From Cupriavidus metallidurans CH34 (GTDB taxonomy: Bacteria; Pseudomonadota; Gammaproteobacteria; Burkholderiales; Burkholderiaceae): a stretch of 64,000 nt of DNA. The DNA lies in the NCBI RefSeq assembly GCF_000196015.1, contig NC_007973.1, positions 1-64,000 on the forward strand, read 5' to 3'. Below the pieces are notes generated by a model. It had not been told where the DNA came from, searched no databases, and saw only the letters and a program-made list of their open reading frames with translations. A program made the position numbers and the translations under genes. Below, one piece after another: positions 12,151 to 20,368 of the stretch. Each line of letters opens with the position of its first letter. Within the stretch, counting starts at the first letter, position 1.

Positions 12151-13038
12151 CTACTTTATCGCGCCCACGGTGAAAGCGGTGACAAAGCGATCGAGGAACA
12201 CGTTGTACAGCAGCGCTACCGGCACGCTGACGATCAGGCATGCACCCATCAGCGAGCCCCAGAAATAGACGTCGCCGCGCACAAGGAAAGTGGGCACGCC
12301 CACGCTGACCGTGTACTGCGAGGAACTCGTGATGAACGTCAGCGCGTAGACGAACTCCTGCATCACCAGCGTCAGCGTGAAGATGATCACGGTGAGAATG
12401 CCCGCTGACGATAGCGGCACGATGACTTTCAGGAACGCGCCAAAGCGGCTCATGCCATCCATCATCGCGGCTTCCTCGATGTCCCGGGGCACCGCCTTGA
12501 AGAAGCCCATCATCAGCCAGGTGCAGAACGGCACGGTAAAGCTCGGGTACACGAGCACGAGCGACCAGAGCGAGTCCTGCAGGCCCAGCGCGCCGACGAT
12601 GCGGGAGAACGGAATGAACAGGATCGTGGGCGGAATCAGATAAGTCAGGAAGATGGCGATGGCGAGTTGCCGCCCTCGGGGTCCCGATAGTCGCGCCAGG
12701 CTGTAGCCCGCCGGTACCGCGAGCACGAGCGTGATGATGACCACGAAAACGCCCACCAGCAGCGTGTTGAGCAGCCATCGCAGGAATGCGGTTTCCTGGA
12801 ACAGCACCCGCAGGTTCTCCGTCGTGGGTGGCAGATTGAACACGAACGGATTGTTGGCCGTGTTGATCAGGTCGTGCACATCCTTGAACGTGGTGATCAG
12901 CATCCAGTAGAACGGAAAGGCGCAGAACACGGCAAAAGTCGCCAACGTGGCGAACACCGCTACCCACGCGCAGCGTGCGGGCCAGCGCGACCCGAGCCAC
13001 GCCAGCTTCCAGCCTCCGGATGTCGATATCGCTTCCAT
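12151..13038 (-). CDS. Sugar-type ABC transporter permease, MalG/UgpE-like
   Basis: This 295-residue inner-membrane subunit of a CUT1-type importer has six predicted membrane helices. The EAA loop that docks the ATPase is visible as EEAAMMDGMSRFGAFLKVIVP in the second half. The first helix is AVFATLATFAVFCAFPFYWML. It starts one base after the stop of the other permease (TGA-C-ATG), which indicates translational coupling. The transported compound is not evident. Confidence 0.92.
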   Translation of the reverse strand: MEAISTSGGWKLAWLGSRWPARCAWVAVFATLATFAVFCAFPFYWMLITTFKDVHDLINTANNPFVFNLPPTTENLRVLFQETAFLRWLLNTLLVGVFVVIITLVLAVPAGYSLARLSGPRGRQLAIAIFLTYLIPPTILFIPFSRIVGALGLQDSLWSLVLVYPSFTVPFCTWLMMGFFKAVPRDIEEAAMMDGMSRFGAFLKVIVPLSSAGILTVIIFTLTLVMQEFVYALTFITSSSQYTVSVGVPTFLVRGDVYFWGSLMGACLIVSVPVALLYNVFLDRFVTAFTVGAIK

Positions 13039-13039
13039 G

Positions 13040-13972
13040 TCACGTCACCTCGGAGCGATGCGCCACAGTCAGCAGCAACGTGACGACTGCCACCAGCAGT
13101 GGAAACAGGAAAAGCGAGATCGCTGCGCCTTCAGCCAGATCACCGCCTTGTATGCCTGTAAAGAAGGCCAGGCTGGCCAGCACCTGGGTCGTATCGTAGG
13201 GGCCGCCGCGCGTGAGCACGTAAATGATGACCATGTCGGTCAGCGTGAAGACGATGCCGAACAACAGGGCCACCAGCATGACCGGCATCAGCAACGGCAC
13301 GTCGATCCTGAACAGCCGCCGCCAGAAGCCTGCGCCGTCCATGGCAGCGGCATCGTGCAGATCCTGCGGGATGCCTTGCATCCCGGCCAGGATGATGACG
13401 GTGGCCAGTGGCAGCAATCGCCAGACATCCACCAGAATCACGGACGCCATTGCCAGATCAGGCTGGCCGAGCCAGATCGGCCACGTGTTAGGGCCGAAAA
13501 GGCCGATCGCGCGTAACGTCCAGTTGATGATGCTGTAGACCGGGTCGAAGATCCACAACCAGCCAATCGATCCCAGCGAGATCGGCGCCACCCATGGCAA
13601 CAGGATCAGCAGTCGCACGAGCCACTTGCCGGGGAAGTCACGCACCAACGCCAGCGCCAGCGCTTTGGCGAGCACGACCACCAGCGCTTGCGAGACCAGC
13701 GTGAACACCAGCGCGTTGCGCAGCGATTGCCAGAACGTCGGGTTCGCTACGACGCTCCGGAAATTCTCCAGCCCGATGAAATGCGGCATCGGACTTCCGA
13801 CGGTGACATCGGTCAGGCTGTACCAGATCGACAGCAGGAAAGGAAAGCCAAGCAGCAGCGCGATATAGATGAGTGCAGGCGCCAGCATCATTGCGCCTAG
13901 CCTGCGGTCATCATCCGGCGTATCCGACGTCTCGTGGTCCGGTCTGCCAAGGGTGGCCGATAGCGCGCTCAT
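13040..13972 (-). CDS. Sugar-type ABC transporter permease, MalF/UgpA-like
   Basis: A 310-residue inner-membrane partner of the MalG-like permease. It has six predicted helices, beginning MLAPALIYIALLLGFPFLLS, and the EAA-type loop DAAAMDGAGFWRRLFRIDVP near residue 220. Its start overlaps the stop of the upstream ATPase gene by four bases (ATGA), so the genes are co-translated. The overall pattern of SBP, ATPase and two permeases is that of a CUT1 carbohydrate or polyol importer. Confidence 0.92.
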   Translation of the reverse strand: MSALSATLGRPDHETSDTPDDDRRLGAMMLAPALIYIALLLGFPFLLSIWYSLTDVTVGSPMPHFIGLENFRSVVANPTFWQSLRNALVFTLVSQALVVVLAKALALALVRDFPGKWLVRLLILLPWVAPISLGSIGWLWIFDPVYSIINWTLRAIGLFGPNTWPIWLGQPDLAMASVILVDVWRLLPLATVIILAGMQGIPQDLHDAAAMDGAGFWRRLFRIDVPLLMPVMLVALLFGIVFTLTDMVIIYVLTRGGPYDTTQVLASLAFFTGIQGGDLAEGAAISLFLFPLLVAVVTLLLTVAHRSEVT

Positions 13973-15006
13973 GTCACGCCTTCCGCCACGCTCAGGCTTG
14001 TGCCACTGCTCGTGTCGAAGTGGTGCAGATCAGCACGGCGCACGGCGAACATGTGACGCGTGCCAGGTTGCGGTGACACGTTCACCGTGCACGGTATCCG
14101 GGAGATGACTTTCACGGGCGGCTGCGGTGGTGCCAGCACGCCGTACACGAGCCGGTCCGCGCCCAGGTTTTCGATGCGAGTGATGTCCAACGGAAACCGT
14201 TCCAACGATGCATCGGCGGTGAAGACGTCATCCGGTAAAAAATGCTCGGGTCGGAAGCCGATCTCCATGCCGTCGCTGGCAACGAGATTCATGGGAGGTG
14301 ACCCGATGAACGTGGCGACGAACCGATCGACAGGATGCGCATACACGCGCTGCGGCGTGTCGAGTTGACGTATGCCGCCATGATCGAGCACGGCCACGCG
14401 ATCCCCCAGCGCCAGTGCCTCCACCTGATCGTGGGTCACGTAGATCGTGGTGGTGCCGAGGCGGCGTTGGAGTTGCTGCAGTTCCTCTCGCGCCGAAGCA
14501 CGGAGCTTGGCGTCGAGATTCGATAGCGGTTCATCGAGCAGGAATGCAACGGGGTCGCGCACGACAGCACGCGCAAGCGCCACGCGTTGACGTTCGCCGC
14601 CCGAGAGCTGACGTGGTTTCCGCGCGAGAAGATGGCCGATGCCGAACAGCGAGGCGGCCCACTCGACCTTGCTGTCGATCTTGTCGCGTGCCATATGCTG
14701 GGCCTGCAGCGGAAAGGCGATATTGCCCGCCACGGTCAGGTGCGGATATAGCGCGTAACTCTGGAAGACCATCGCCATGTTGTGCGCGCGCGGCGGGAGC
14801 CCCGTGACGATGCGCCCGCTCACCAGCACATCGCCGGAGGTCGGCGTCTCGAGTCCCGCGATCATGCGCAGCAGCGTCGTCTTGCCCGAGCCGGATGGGC
14901 CCAGCAGCACCAGGAACTCGTGCTCGCGCACGGCGAGGTCGATCGCGTCGACGGCGGTGGTGCTGTCGTAACGCTTGGTCAGCGAGCGTGTTTCCACTGT
15001 GGCCAT
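13969..15006 (-). CDS. ABC transporter ATP-binding protein, MalK/UgpC-like
   Basis: The ATPase subunit of the importer, 345 residues from ATG at 15006 (MATVETRSLTKRYDS). A longer frame up to 15084 would run into the binding-protein gene, so I reject it. Walker A is GPSGSGKTT, the Q-loop is FQSYALYPH, the signature is LSGGERQRVALARA and Walker B is FLLDEPLSNLD. The C-terminal third is the regulatory TOBE-type domain. It begins about 20 bp after the binding-protein stop. Confidence 0.93.
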   Translation of the reverse strand: MATVETRSLTKRYDSTTAVDAIDLAVREHEFLVLLGPSGSGKTTLLRMIAGLETPTSGDVLVSGRIVTGLPPRAHNMAMVFQSYALYPHLTVAGNIAFPLQAQHMARDKIDSKVEWAASLFGIGHLLARKPRQLSGGERQRVALARAVVRDPVAFLLDEPLSNLDAKLRASAREELQQLQRRLGTTTIYVTHDQVEALALGDRVAVLDHGGIRQLDTPQRVYAHPVDRFVATFIGSPPMNLVASDGMEIGFRPEHFLPDDVFTADASLERFPLDITRIENLGADRLVYGVLAPPQPPVKVISRIPCTVNVSPQPGTRHMFAVRRADLHHFDTSSGTSLSVAEGVT

Positions 15007-15025
15007 GATGATTGCGCAGGCGGGG

Positions 15026-16420
15026 CTATACCAGCCCCCTCGCCTTCCATTTTGCGAAGATCCGCTTGCAAGCGTTCTCGGCATCGCGGATGGCGTCCTC
15101 CGGAGACGCGTCGCCGGTTGCGGCGCGGGCGAACATCGTGTTGAGGACCCACGTGTTGAAGATCTCGTCGATAGCGGCGTTGGCGTATCCGGGGTAGCCC
15201 ACGTTGGTGGCCTGCTCCATCAGCACGCCCAGCACCTTGTACTTGTCATGCGGCGTGGCCTTGGCGTCCGCTTCGATCATCGTCTTGAGGTCGGGCACGG
15301 TGCTCGGGAAGCAGGGGAAGTTGTAGAACTCGCTGCCAACGAAGCCATCGCGAAAGTTGTCGATGTAGTCGACGAGGAACTGCTTCGCGCCGGCAATGTT
15401 CTCGGCGAATTTCCAGATCACGTAGCAGTCCATCACGTGTTCCAGGCAGATGCGTTGCGCGGGGCCGCGCAGTGCCTGCGTCAGCCAGATGTCGGGCGTG
15501 ACCGGGATCTGCTTGTTTTCGCCTTCGCGCGTGATCGAGATGGCGTTCAGGCAGAGCGAGATCTTGCCGGCCAGCATGGCCCGGTTGTTCGAGGATGGGT
15601 CCCAGGCCAGCACTTCGGGTGTCATGGTGTCGCGATACAGCGCTCGCACGTACTTGACGGCCTCGAGCGTGCCGGGCGAGTTCAGCACGACATTGCCGCG
15701 CATGTCCTGCACGGCGCCACCGAATGCATAGAGGATCGTGCGCATGGCCATGGCGGTATCGAGTTCCGCGGAGAGGCCGATACCCACCGGCACGCCCTTC
15801 GCCTGCTTGATCTTGCGCCCGGCGGTCAGCACGTCGTCCCAGCTATCGGGAGGCTTCGCGCCGATGGCATCCCACAGGTCCTTGCGGTAATTGACCGGGT
15901 CCGGTACGAAGCTGTCGGAGAAGGCGAAGTACTTGCGGGTCTTCGGGTTGTAGGTACTGCGAACCGCCAGGTCCACGGGCTTGCCATGCTTGCGCTGGCA
16001 TTCCTCGTAGATGTCGCGATGATCGATGACCTGGTCCTCGTACACCGGCGGCGGCGACAGGAACATGAAGAGATCGTGCCCCTTCTGGGCCGACACCTCG
16101 GCAGCGGCACGCGTAGCCAGCGCCGGAATGCCGACGTGATCGACGATGACTTCCGTATCGTGGCGCTGCCCCCATTCCTTCACATACGTGTTGTCGAACC
16201 ACTTGTCGTAGCCCGGCACGAAATGGTTCCACTGAAGAATCCTGAGCGTATGCCTGGCCGCCGCGTGCGCGGCACCGGGGCGCGCCAGCGGTGCCAGGCC
16301 CGTGGCCAGTGCAGCGGCGGCCGCGGCTTGCATGACGTGGCGACGCTGCAAACTGGTGACGGAAGCATTGCCACCGCTGGGCCGGGTACGGAGCCCGGCA
16401 ACGGGCGTGGTGTTCTTCAT
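15026..16420 (-). CDS. Extracellular solute-binding protein of the ABC importer
   Basis: A 464-residue periplasmic binding protein, first gene of the importer operon. The N-terminus has a twin-arginine signal (LQRRHVMQAAAAAALATG, about residues 24-41) ending PGAAHA, so it is probably Tat-exported. The mature part begins LRILQWNHFVPGYDKWFD and has the layout of family 1 (carbohydrate-type) binding proteins. The ligand is unknown. The ribosome site GAGG lies five bases before the ATG within a duplicated 11-bp block. Confidence 0.9.
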   Translation of the reverse strand: MKNTTPVAGLRTRPSGGNASVTSLQRRHVMQAAAAAALATGLAPLARPGAAHAAARHTLRILQWNHFVPGYDKWFDNTYVKEWGQRHDTEVIVDHVGIPALATRAAAEVSAQKGHDLFMFLSPPPVYEDQVIDHRDIYEECQRKHGKPVDLAVRSTYNPKTRKYFAFSDSFVPDPVNYRKDLWDAIGAKPPDSWDDVLTAGRKIKQAKGVPVGIGLSAELDTAMAMRTILYAFGGAVQDMRGNVVLNSPGTLEAVKYVRALYRDTMTPEVLAWDPSSNNRAMLAGKISLCLNAISITREGENKQIPVTPDIWLTQALRGPAQRICLEHVMDCYVIWKFAENIAGAKQFLVDYIDNFRDGFVGSEFYNFPCFPSTVPDLKTMIEADAKATPHDKYKVLGVLMEQATNVGYPGYANAAIDEIFNTWVLNTMFARAATGDASPEDAIRDAENACKRIFAKWKARGLV

Positions 16421-16449
16421 GAGAGCCTCGCAAACATGATGAGAGCCTC
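16417..16449 (-). promoter_or_regulatory. Duplicated ribosome site and six-codon leader ORF before the binding-protein gene
   Basis: The 11-mer ATGAGAGCCTC (plus strand) occurs at 16419-16429 and 16439-16449, so GAGGCTCTCAT is present twice on the coding strand. The upstream copy gives its own ribosome site to a short frame at 16437-16417 reading MFARLS. Its TGA overlaps the binding-protein ATG as ATGA. This would couple translation of the binding protein to the leader. Whether it is used is inference. Confidence 0.45.
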
Positions 16450-16617
16450 ATGTGCTCTGTTTGCGTGGCTACTGGGCAGGGTGGCTACGCGCCGGGGCGC
16501 ATGTGCCTATTTTTCAAGCATAGGCCCGTGTGCGGGAAATTCAATCACGGTGTGATGCCAAGGGCTTGATTCGATTGGATTCCCGCCACGTGATCCGCGC
16601 GCGGGCCTAGCGCGGGC

Positions 16618-17277
16618 CTAGTACAAGCCCGGCAACATGCGCCACGTACGTGCGCAGTACTGTTCGTACTCGACCCCGAACTGGCTCTGCAACAGCGCTT
16701 CCTCGGCCCGGATGCGGGCTACAAGCGGCGGGAGCATCAGCAGCGCCAGCAGCACGCCCACCCATGAGCGGAACACCAGTCCCCATCCCAGCGAGCTGAT
16801 CACGAAGCCCACATAGCTTGGATTGCGAATGACGCTGTAGATGCCCGTCGTGACCAGGGTATGCCCGGGCTGGATCGCCACGAGCCCGCTGAAACGCCGG
16901 CCCAGCACGAAGACGGGCCAGAGCCGCAGCGCGCCGCCGGCGACAAACAGGAACAGGCCGATCCAGCGAATCGTATTGCCGTCGATCGACCAAACGTCGA
17001 GGCGGTCCGTATAGGCCGGCAGGAATCCCGCGAGCAGGCTGAGCACGCTGAATGCCACCAGTACCCATCGGTTATCGCGGTCCTCGCGTTCGCCAGCGCT
17101 GATATTGCCGCCGGAGAAGATGGCGATGACAGCCATCACCAGCGTCGCAACGACTGCCAGCGTGCGCGCGGTATCGGCGAAGTACGCCGTGATACCACCC
17201 CATCCGAACACGGGCAACGCCAGGTACGCGAGGGCGCCCGCGATGGTGATGATCGCCATTTTTGGAGTGGGACGCAT
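16618..17277 (-). CDS. Isoprenylcysteine carboxyl methyltransferase family membrane protein
   Basis: A 219-residue integral membrane protein with about five hydrophobic helices. The C-terminal half has the family pattern LVTTGIYSVIRNPSYVGF followed by RIRAEEALLQSQFGVEYEQYCARTWRMLPGLY. That pattern is the SAM-binding region shared by ICMT, PEMT and related bacterial methyltransferases. The substrate in bacteria is usually unknown. GGAGGCACTC directly before the ATG supports the start. It is not obviously in an operon. Confidence 0.85.
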   Translation of the reverse strand: MRPTPKMAIITIAGALAYLALPVFGWGGITAYFADTARTLAVVATLVMAVIAIFSGGNISAGEREDRDNRWVLVAFSVLSLLAGFLPAYTDRLDVWSIDGNTIRWIGLFLFVAGGALRLWPVFVLGRRFSGLVAIQPGHTLVTTGIYSVIRNPSYVGFVISSLGWGLVFRSWVGVLLALLMLPPLVARIRAEEALLQSQFGVEYEQYCARTWRMLPGLY

Positions 17278-17428
17278 GAGTGCCTCCGTCTGCAGTGGGC
17301 TTCACATGCGAGCCTATGCCTCGCGCGCGGCCGTGTCGAGAGGTGGCGTGTGGCGGCGTGTGGGAGCATCCGGCTGCCGTTCGGTGTGACAATACATGCC
17401 TGTCAGCGACATCCACATTGCATTCACA

Positions 17429-17752
17429 ATGGCTCTCATCGATATCAGCAATCTCCAGCAAGCGGCGGCCGCCTTCGGCGAGGCCCGGGGCTGGGGCAAG
17501 TATCACAGCCCGAAGAACCTCGCGATGGCGCTCAGCGTCGAAGTGGCCGAACTGGTGGAGATCTTCCAGTGGCAAACCGAAGAGGAATCGCGCGGGATCA
17601 TGTCAACGGACGAGCGCGCGCACGTCGAGCAGGAACTGGCCGATATCACCATCTACCTGACGCAGCTCGTGACCGCGCTTGGCGTCGATCTCGACGCGGC
17701 GGTGCAGGCGAAGATGGAGATGAACGCACGTAAATATCCCGCGCCAAAGTAA
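17429..17752 (+). CDS. MazG-like nucleotide pyrophosphohydrolase
   Basis: A 107-residue all-alpha NTP pyrophosphohydrolase (MazG-like, dCTPase type). The metal-binding helices are visible: AMALSVEVAELVEIFQW (ExxE) and EQELADITIYLTQLV (ExxD). Such enzymes hydrolyse non-canonical or excess nucleoside triphosphates. I chose the ATG at 17429 because the family usually begins close to the first helix. An in-frame ATG at 17396 would add 11 residues; neither has a clear ribosome site. Confidence 0.88.
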   Translation: MALIDISNLQQAAAAFGEARGWGKYHSPKNLAMALSVEVAELVEIFQWQTEEESRGIMSTDERAHVEQELADITIYLTQLVTALGVDLDAAVQAKMEMNARKYPAPK

Positions 17753-17883
17753 GGCCGGAGACGAGCAGGAGGGCTGCGCCGCCCTCGCCCACCGGCGTGT
17801 TTCGATTCACATGTCCGCGGGCTTCCGCCACGCCGCTCAATTCCGGCTAGACTTCCTCCACCAATCCTCGCGGAGATCGGGTC

Positions 17884-18834
17884 ATGGCGGTTACCAGACA
17901 GGGCAAGTCGGCGAGCAACATCCATATTGGCATCGGCGGCTGGAACTATGCGCCGTGGCGCGATAACTTCTATCCGGCAGGTCTCGCGCAGGCACGCGAG
18001 CTGGAATATGCAAGCCGGCATCTGACCGCGATCGAGATCAACAGCACGTACCACGGCACGCAGAAGCGCACGTCGTTTGCGAACTGGCGCGACGCCACGC
18101 CCGATGGCTTCGTCTTCTCGGTCAAGGCTTCGCGCTTTGCGACCAATCGCCGCGTGCTGGCCGAAGGGAGTGATTCGATCAGCCGGTTCATCGACAGCGG
18201 CATTGCCGAATTGCGCGAAAAACTGGGCCCGGTCGTCTGGCAGTTCGCACCGACCAAGCAGTTCGTGGCCGACGATTTCGAGGCCTTCCTGAACTTGTTG
18301 CCGACCTCGGTGGAGGGTGTGAAGCTGCGGCACGTGATGGAGGTGCGTCACGAGAGCTTCATGTGCGACGCGTACCTGAAGCTGGCGCGCAAGTTCAAGG
18401 CGGCCACCGTCTTCACCGACTCACCGAAGTTTCCGTCGTTCGCTGATCTCACTTCGGACTTCGTGTACGCGCGGCTGATGAACGCCGACGAGAAGGTCGC
18501 GACGGGCTATGCGCCGAAGGTGCTGGACCAATGGGCGCAGCGGGCATCGGCGTGGGCTGGCGGCAAGTCACCGGACGATCTGCCACGTGTGGAAGACGAA
18601 CCCGCTGGCAAGCTCAAGCCGAAGGAAGCGTTCCTGTTCTTCATCAACGGCGCGAAGGAGCGCGCGCCGGCGGCGGCTGGCGCCTTGCTTGAGAGGCTTG
18701 GCTGGGTGCCGACCGAGGCAGTGCCGATGAAGGCTTCAACGCCGAAGCCGCCCGCCGCGAAGAAGATCGCGGTGGTCAAGACGGTGACCAGGAAGCCGGC
18801 GGCCACGAAGACCGTGGCGCGAAAGACTGCATGA
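17884..18834 (+). CDS. DUF72 (YecE-like) protein with Lys/Ala-rich tail
   Basis: A 316-residue TIM-barrel protein of the DUF72 family, whose biochemical role is not established. The family core runs from IHIGIGGWNYAPWRDNFYP through AIEINSTYH, FSVKASRFATNRR and MEVRHESF. After about residue 280 there is a basic tail of repeated Lys, Ala, Pro and Thr (KPPAAKKIAVVKTVTRKPAA) resembling histone H1-like bacterial tails, which could bind nucleic acid. It ends 13 bp before the helicase-like gene, so the two are probably co-transcribed. Confidence 0.85.
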   Translation: MAVTRQGKSASNIHIGIGGWNYAPWRDNFYPAGLAQARELEYASRHLTAIEINSTYHGTQKRTSFANWRDATPDGFVFSVKASRFATNRRVLAEGSDSISRFIDSGIAELREKLGPVVWQFAPTKQFVADDFEAFLNLLPTSVEGVKLRHVMEVRHESFMCDAYLKLARKFKAATVFTDSPKFPSFADLTSDFVYARLMNADEKVATGYAPKVLDQWAQRASAWAGGKSPDDLPRVEDEPAGKLKPKEAFLFFINGAKERAPAAAGALLERLGWVPTEAVPMKASTPKPPAAKKIAVVKTVTRKPAATKTVARKTA

Positions 18835-18847
18835 CGGTGTCTCTGCC

Positions 18848-19531
18848 ATGCGCGTCACCAAGTTCTCCGCATCGATTCCGCTTTCGACCGGCACACTGTT
18901 TTCCGCGCTTCCGCTGGCGCCTGCGTTGCAGGTGACGCTGACGGAACTCGGATGGCATGCCATCAATCCGCTTCAGGCGGCCATGCTGCCAGAGGCGCTG
19001 GCCGGCCGCGACCTCATCGTGCAGGCGTCTCCCGGCAGCGGGCGTACCGTGGCCTTCACCGTTGCCCTGCTCCATCATCTCGATCCGCGCCGGTTCGATG
19101 TGCAGGCGCTGGTGCTCTGCCCGACGCGCGAGCGCGTGCAGCATGTGGCCCAGTGCATCAGGGACTGCGTGCGCGCCGCCCGGCACGTGAAGGTCGTGGC
19201 GCTGATGCATGGCGCGGCGATGCGTCCGCAGATCGACAGTCTGATCCACGGCGCGCATGTCGTGGTCGGCACACCGGGCAGGGTTGTCGACCACCTGGAT
19301 GCCGGCAGCCTCGATCTGCGCGCGATCGGCATCCTGGTGATCGACGACGCCGAATCGATGCTCGACCTCGGACTTGTCGACGATGTCGGCTTTGCGGCGA
19401 GCCGATGTCCGAAGAGCCGGCAGACGCTGTTGTTTTCCACATCGTTCAATAGCGACCTGGATCCCGAGGTGGAGCGGTTCTCCAGGCTCTGGCTCAGGAA
19501 GCCGCGACGCATCGCTCACTTGCCGGATTGA
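18848..19531 (+). CDS. Half-length DbpA-like DEAD-box domain protein with altered motifs
   Basis: This 227-residue protein resembles only the first RecA domain of DEAD-box RNA helicases, closest by eye to DbpA. The Q-motif region is INPLQAAMLP. Motif I is ASPGSGRT (60-67), with Arg in place of the catalytic Lys. PTRER and TPGR are kept. Motif II is DDAE (166-169) instead of DEAD, and motif III is STS (197-199) instead of SAT. The second RecA domain is absent and the stop is clean. ATP-driven unwinding is unlikely; it may be a regulatory or RNA-binding remnant. It pairs with the DUF72 gene upstream. Confidence 0.8.
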   Translation: MRVTKFSASIPLSTGTLFSALPLAPALQVTLTELGWHAINPLQAAMLPEALAGRDLIVQASPGSGRTVAFTVALLHHLDPRRFDVQALVLCPTRERVQHVAQCIRDCVRAARHVKVVALMHGAAMRPQIDSLIHGAHVVVGTPGRVVDHLDAGSLDLRAIGILVIDDAESMLDLGLVDDVGFAASRCPKSRQTLLFSTSFNSDLDPEVERFSRLWLRKPRRIAHLPD

Positions 19532-19720
19532 CGCCGGGGTGCGTGCCCCATTCCGATGCGCGTTCTGCGTGAAACAAAGATTCGTGAAAGTCACCCTGTG
19601 AGTGCCGCGATTCCTTTGCTAATCTGAATGGACGCAGCCGGATGCACGTTGCGCAGTGCCGCTGGCGCGGCCCGCACAGGGCAGTGAATATTTCCAAAAC
19701 GGCAACAAGGAGTCGGTGTC

Positions 19721-20161
19721 ATGAAAACCGCGCGGCAGGTTCTGGAAAGCAAGGCAAATCAGGCGATCTTCAGCATTCCTCCCACGGCGACGGTCTATGC
19801 TGCGCTGCAACTCATGGCCGAGAAGGGCATTGGTGCCCTGCTGGTGATGGAGCAGCAGAAGATCGTCGGCATCATCAGCGAACGGGATTACGCGCGCAAA
19901 GTGATCCTGATGCAACGCACGTCGCGTGAGACCCTCGTGCGTGAAATCATGACCACCGCGGTGATCTATGTCCGGGCCGACCAGACCACCGACGAGTGCA
20001 TGGCGTTGATGACCCGGCATCGCTTGCGTCACTTGCCGGTGATGAATAGCGATCAACTGCTCGGCATGATCTCGATCGGTGACCTCGTGAACGACATCAT
20101 CAGCGAGCAGCGCTTCACCATCGAGCAACTGGAGCACTACATCCACGGCGGTTCGCGCTAA
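19721..20161 (+). CDS. Tandem CBS-domain protein
   Basis: A 146-residue soluble protein made of two CBS motifs (about 8-60 and 75-130), which usually bind adenine nucleotides and sense energy state. Visible units are IFSIPPTATVYAALQLMAEKGIGALLV, KIVGIISERDYARKV and QLLGMISIGDLVNDII. AAGGAG lies nine bases before the ATG. It stands alone and is followed by a strong hairpin. The partner protein is unknown. Confidence 0.92.
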   Translation: MKTARQVLESKANQAIFSIPPTATVYAALQLMAEKGIGALLVMEQQKIVGIISERDYARKVILMQRTSRETLVREIMTTAVIYVRADQTTDECMALMTRHRLRHLPVMNSDQLLGMISIGDLVNDIISEQRFTIEQLEHYIHGGSR

Positions 20162-20171
20162 GCGGGCTGTT

Positions 20172-20204
20172 ATCGCGGCCGATCGCATGGCGATCGGCCG
20201 CGAT
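20172..20204 (+). terminator. Perfect 15-bp hairpin after the CBS gene
   Basis: ATCGCGGCCGATCGC (20172-20186) is exactly complementary to GCGATCGGCCGCGAT (20190-20204) with a three-base ATG loop, 10 bp after the CBS stop. There is no T tract, so it may end transcription with help or protect the mRNA 3' end. Confidence 0.6.
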
Positions 20205-20300
20205 CTCCGGATAACGTCAAATGTGATGCGAGGACGCCCGCAGGCCGGCCTTTGCCTGTCCGGTATTCGGACAATTCCGCCAGCGCCAAATGCTAAGCAT

Positions 20301-20314
20301 GCATATAATTATGC
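20301..20314 (+). promoter_or_regulatory. TATAAT promoter element inside an inverted repeat
   Basis: GCATA-taat-TATGC is an inverted repeat that contains a consensus TATAAT (20304-20309), 60 bp before the MFS start. No good -35 hexamer is visible. A repressor bound here would block the -10 box. The arrangement is suggestive only. Confidence 0.4.
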
Positions 20315-20368
20315 GGTTACTGAATTAGGCCGCATACACCGACTTGCGGCCGCACCCTCCCTCCCCGC

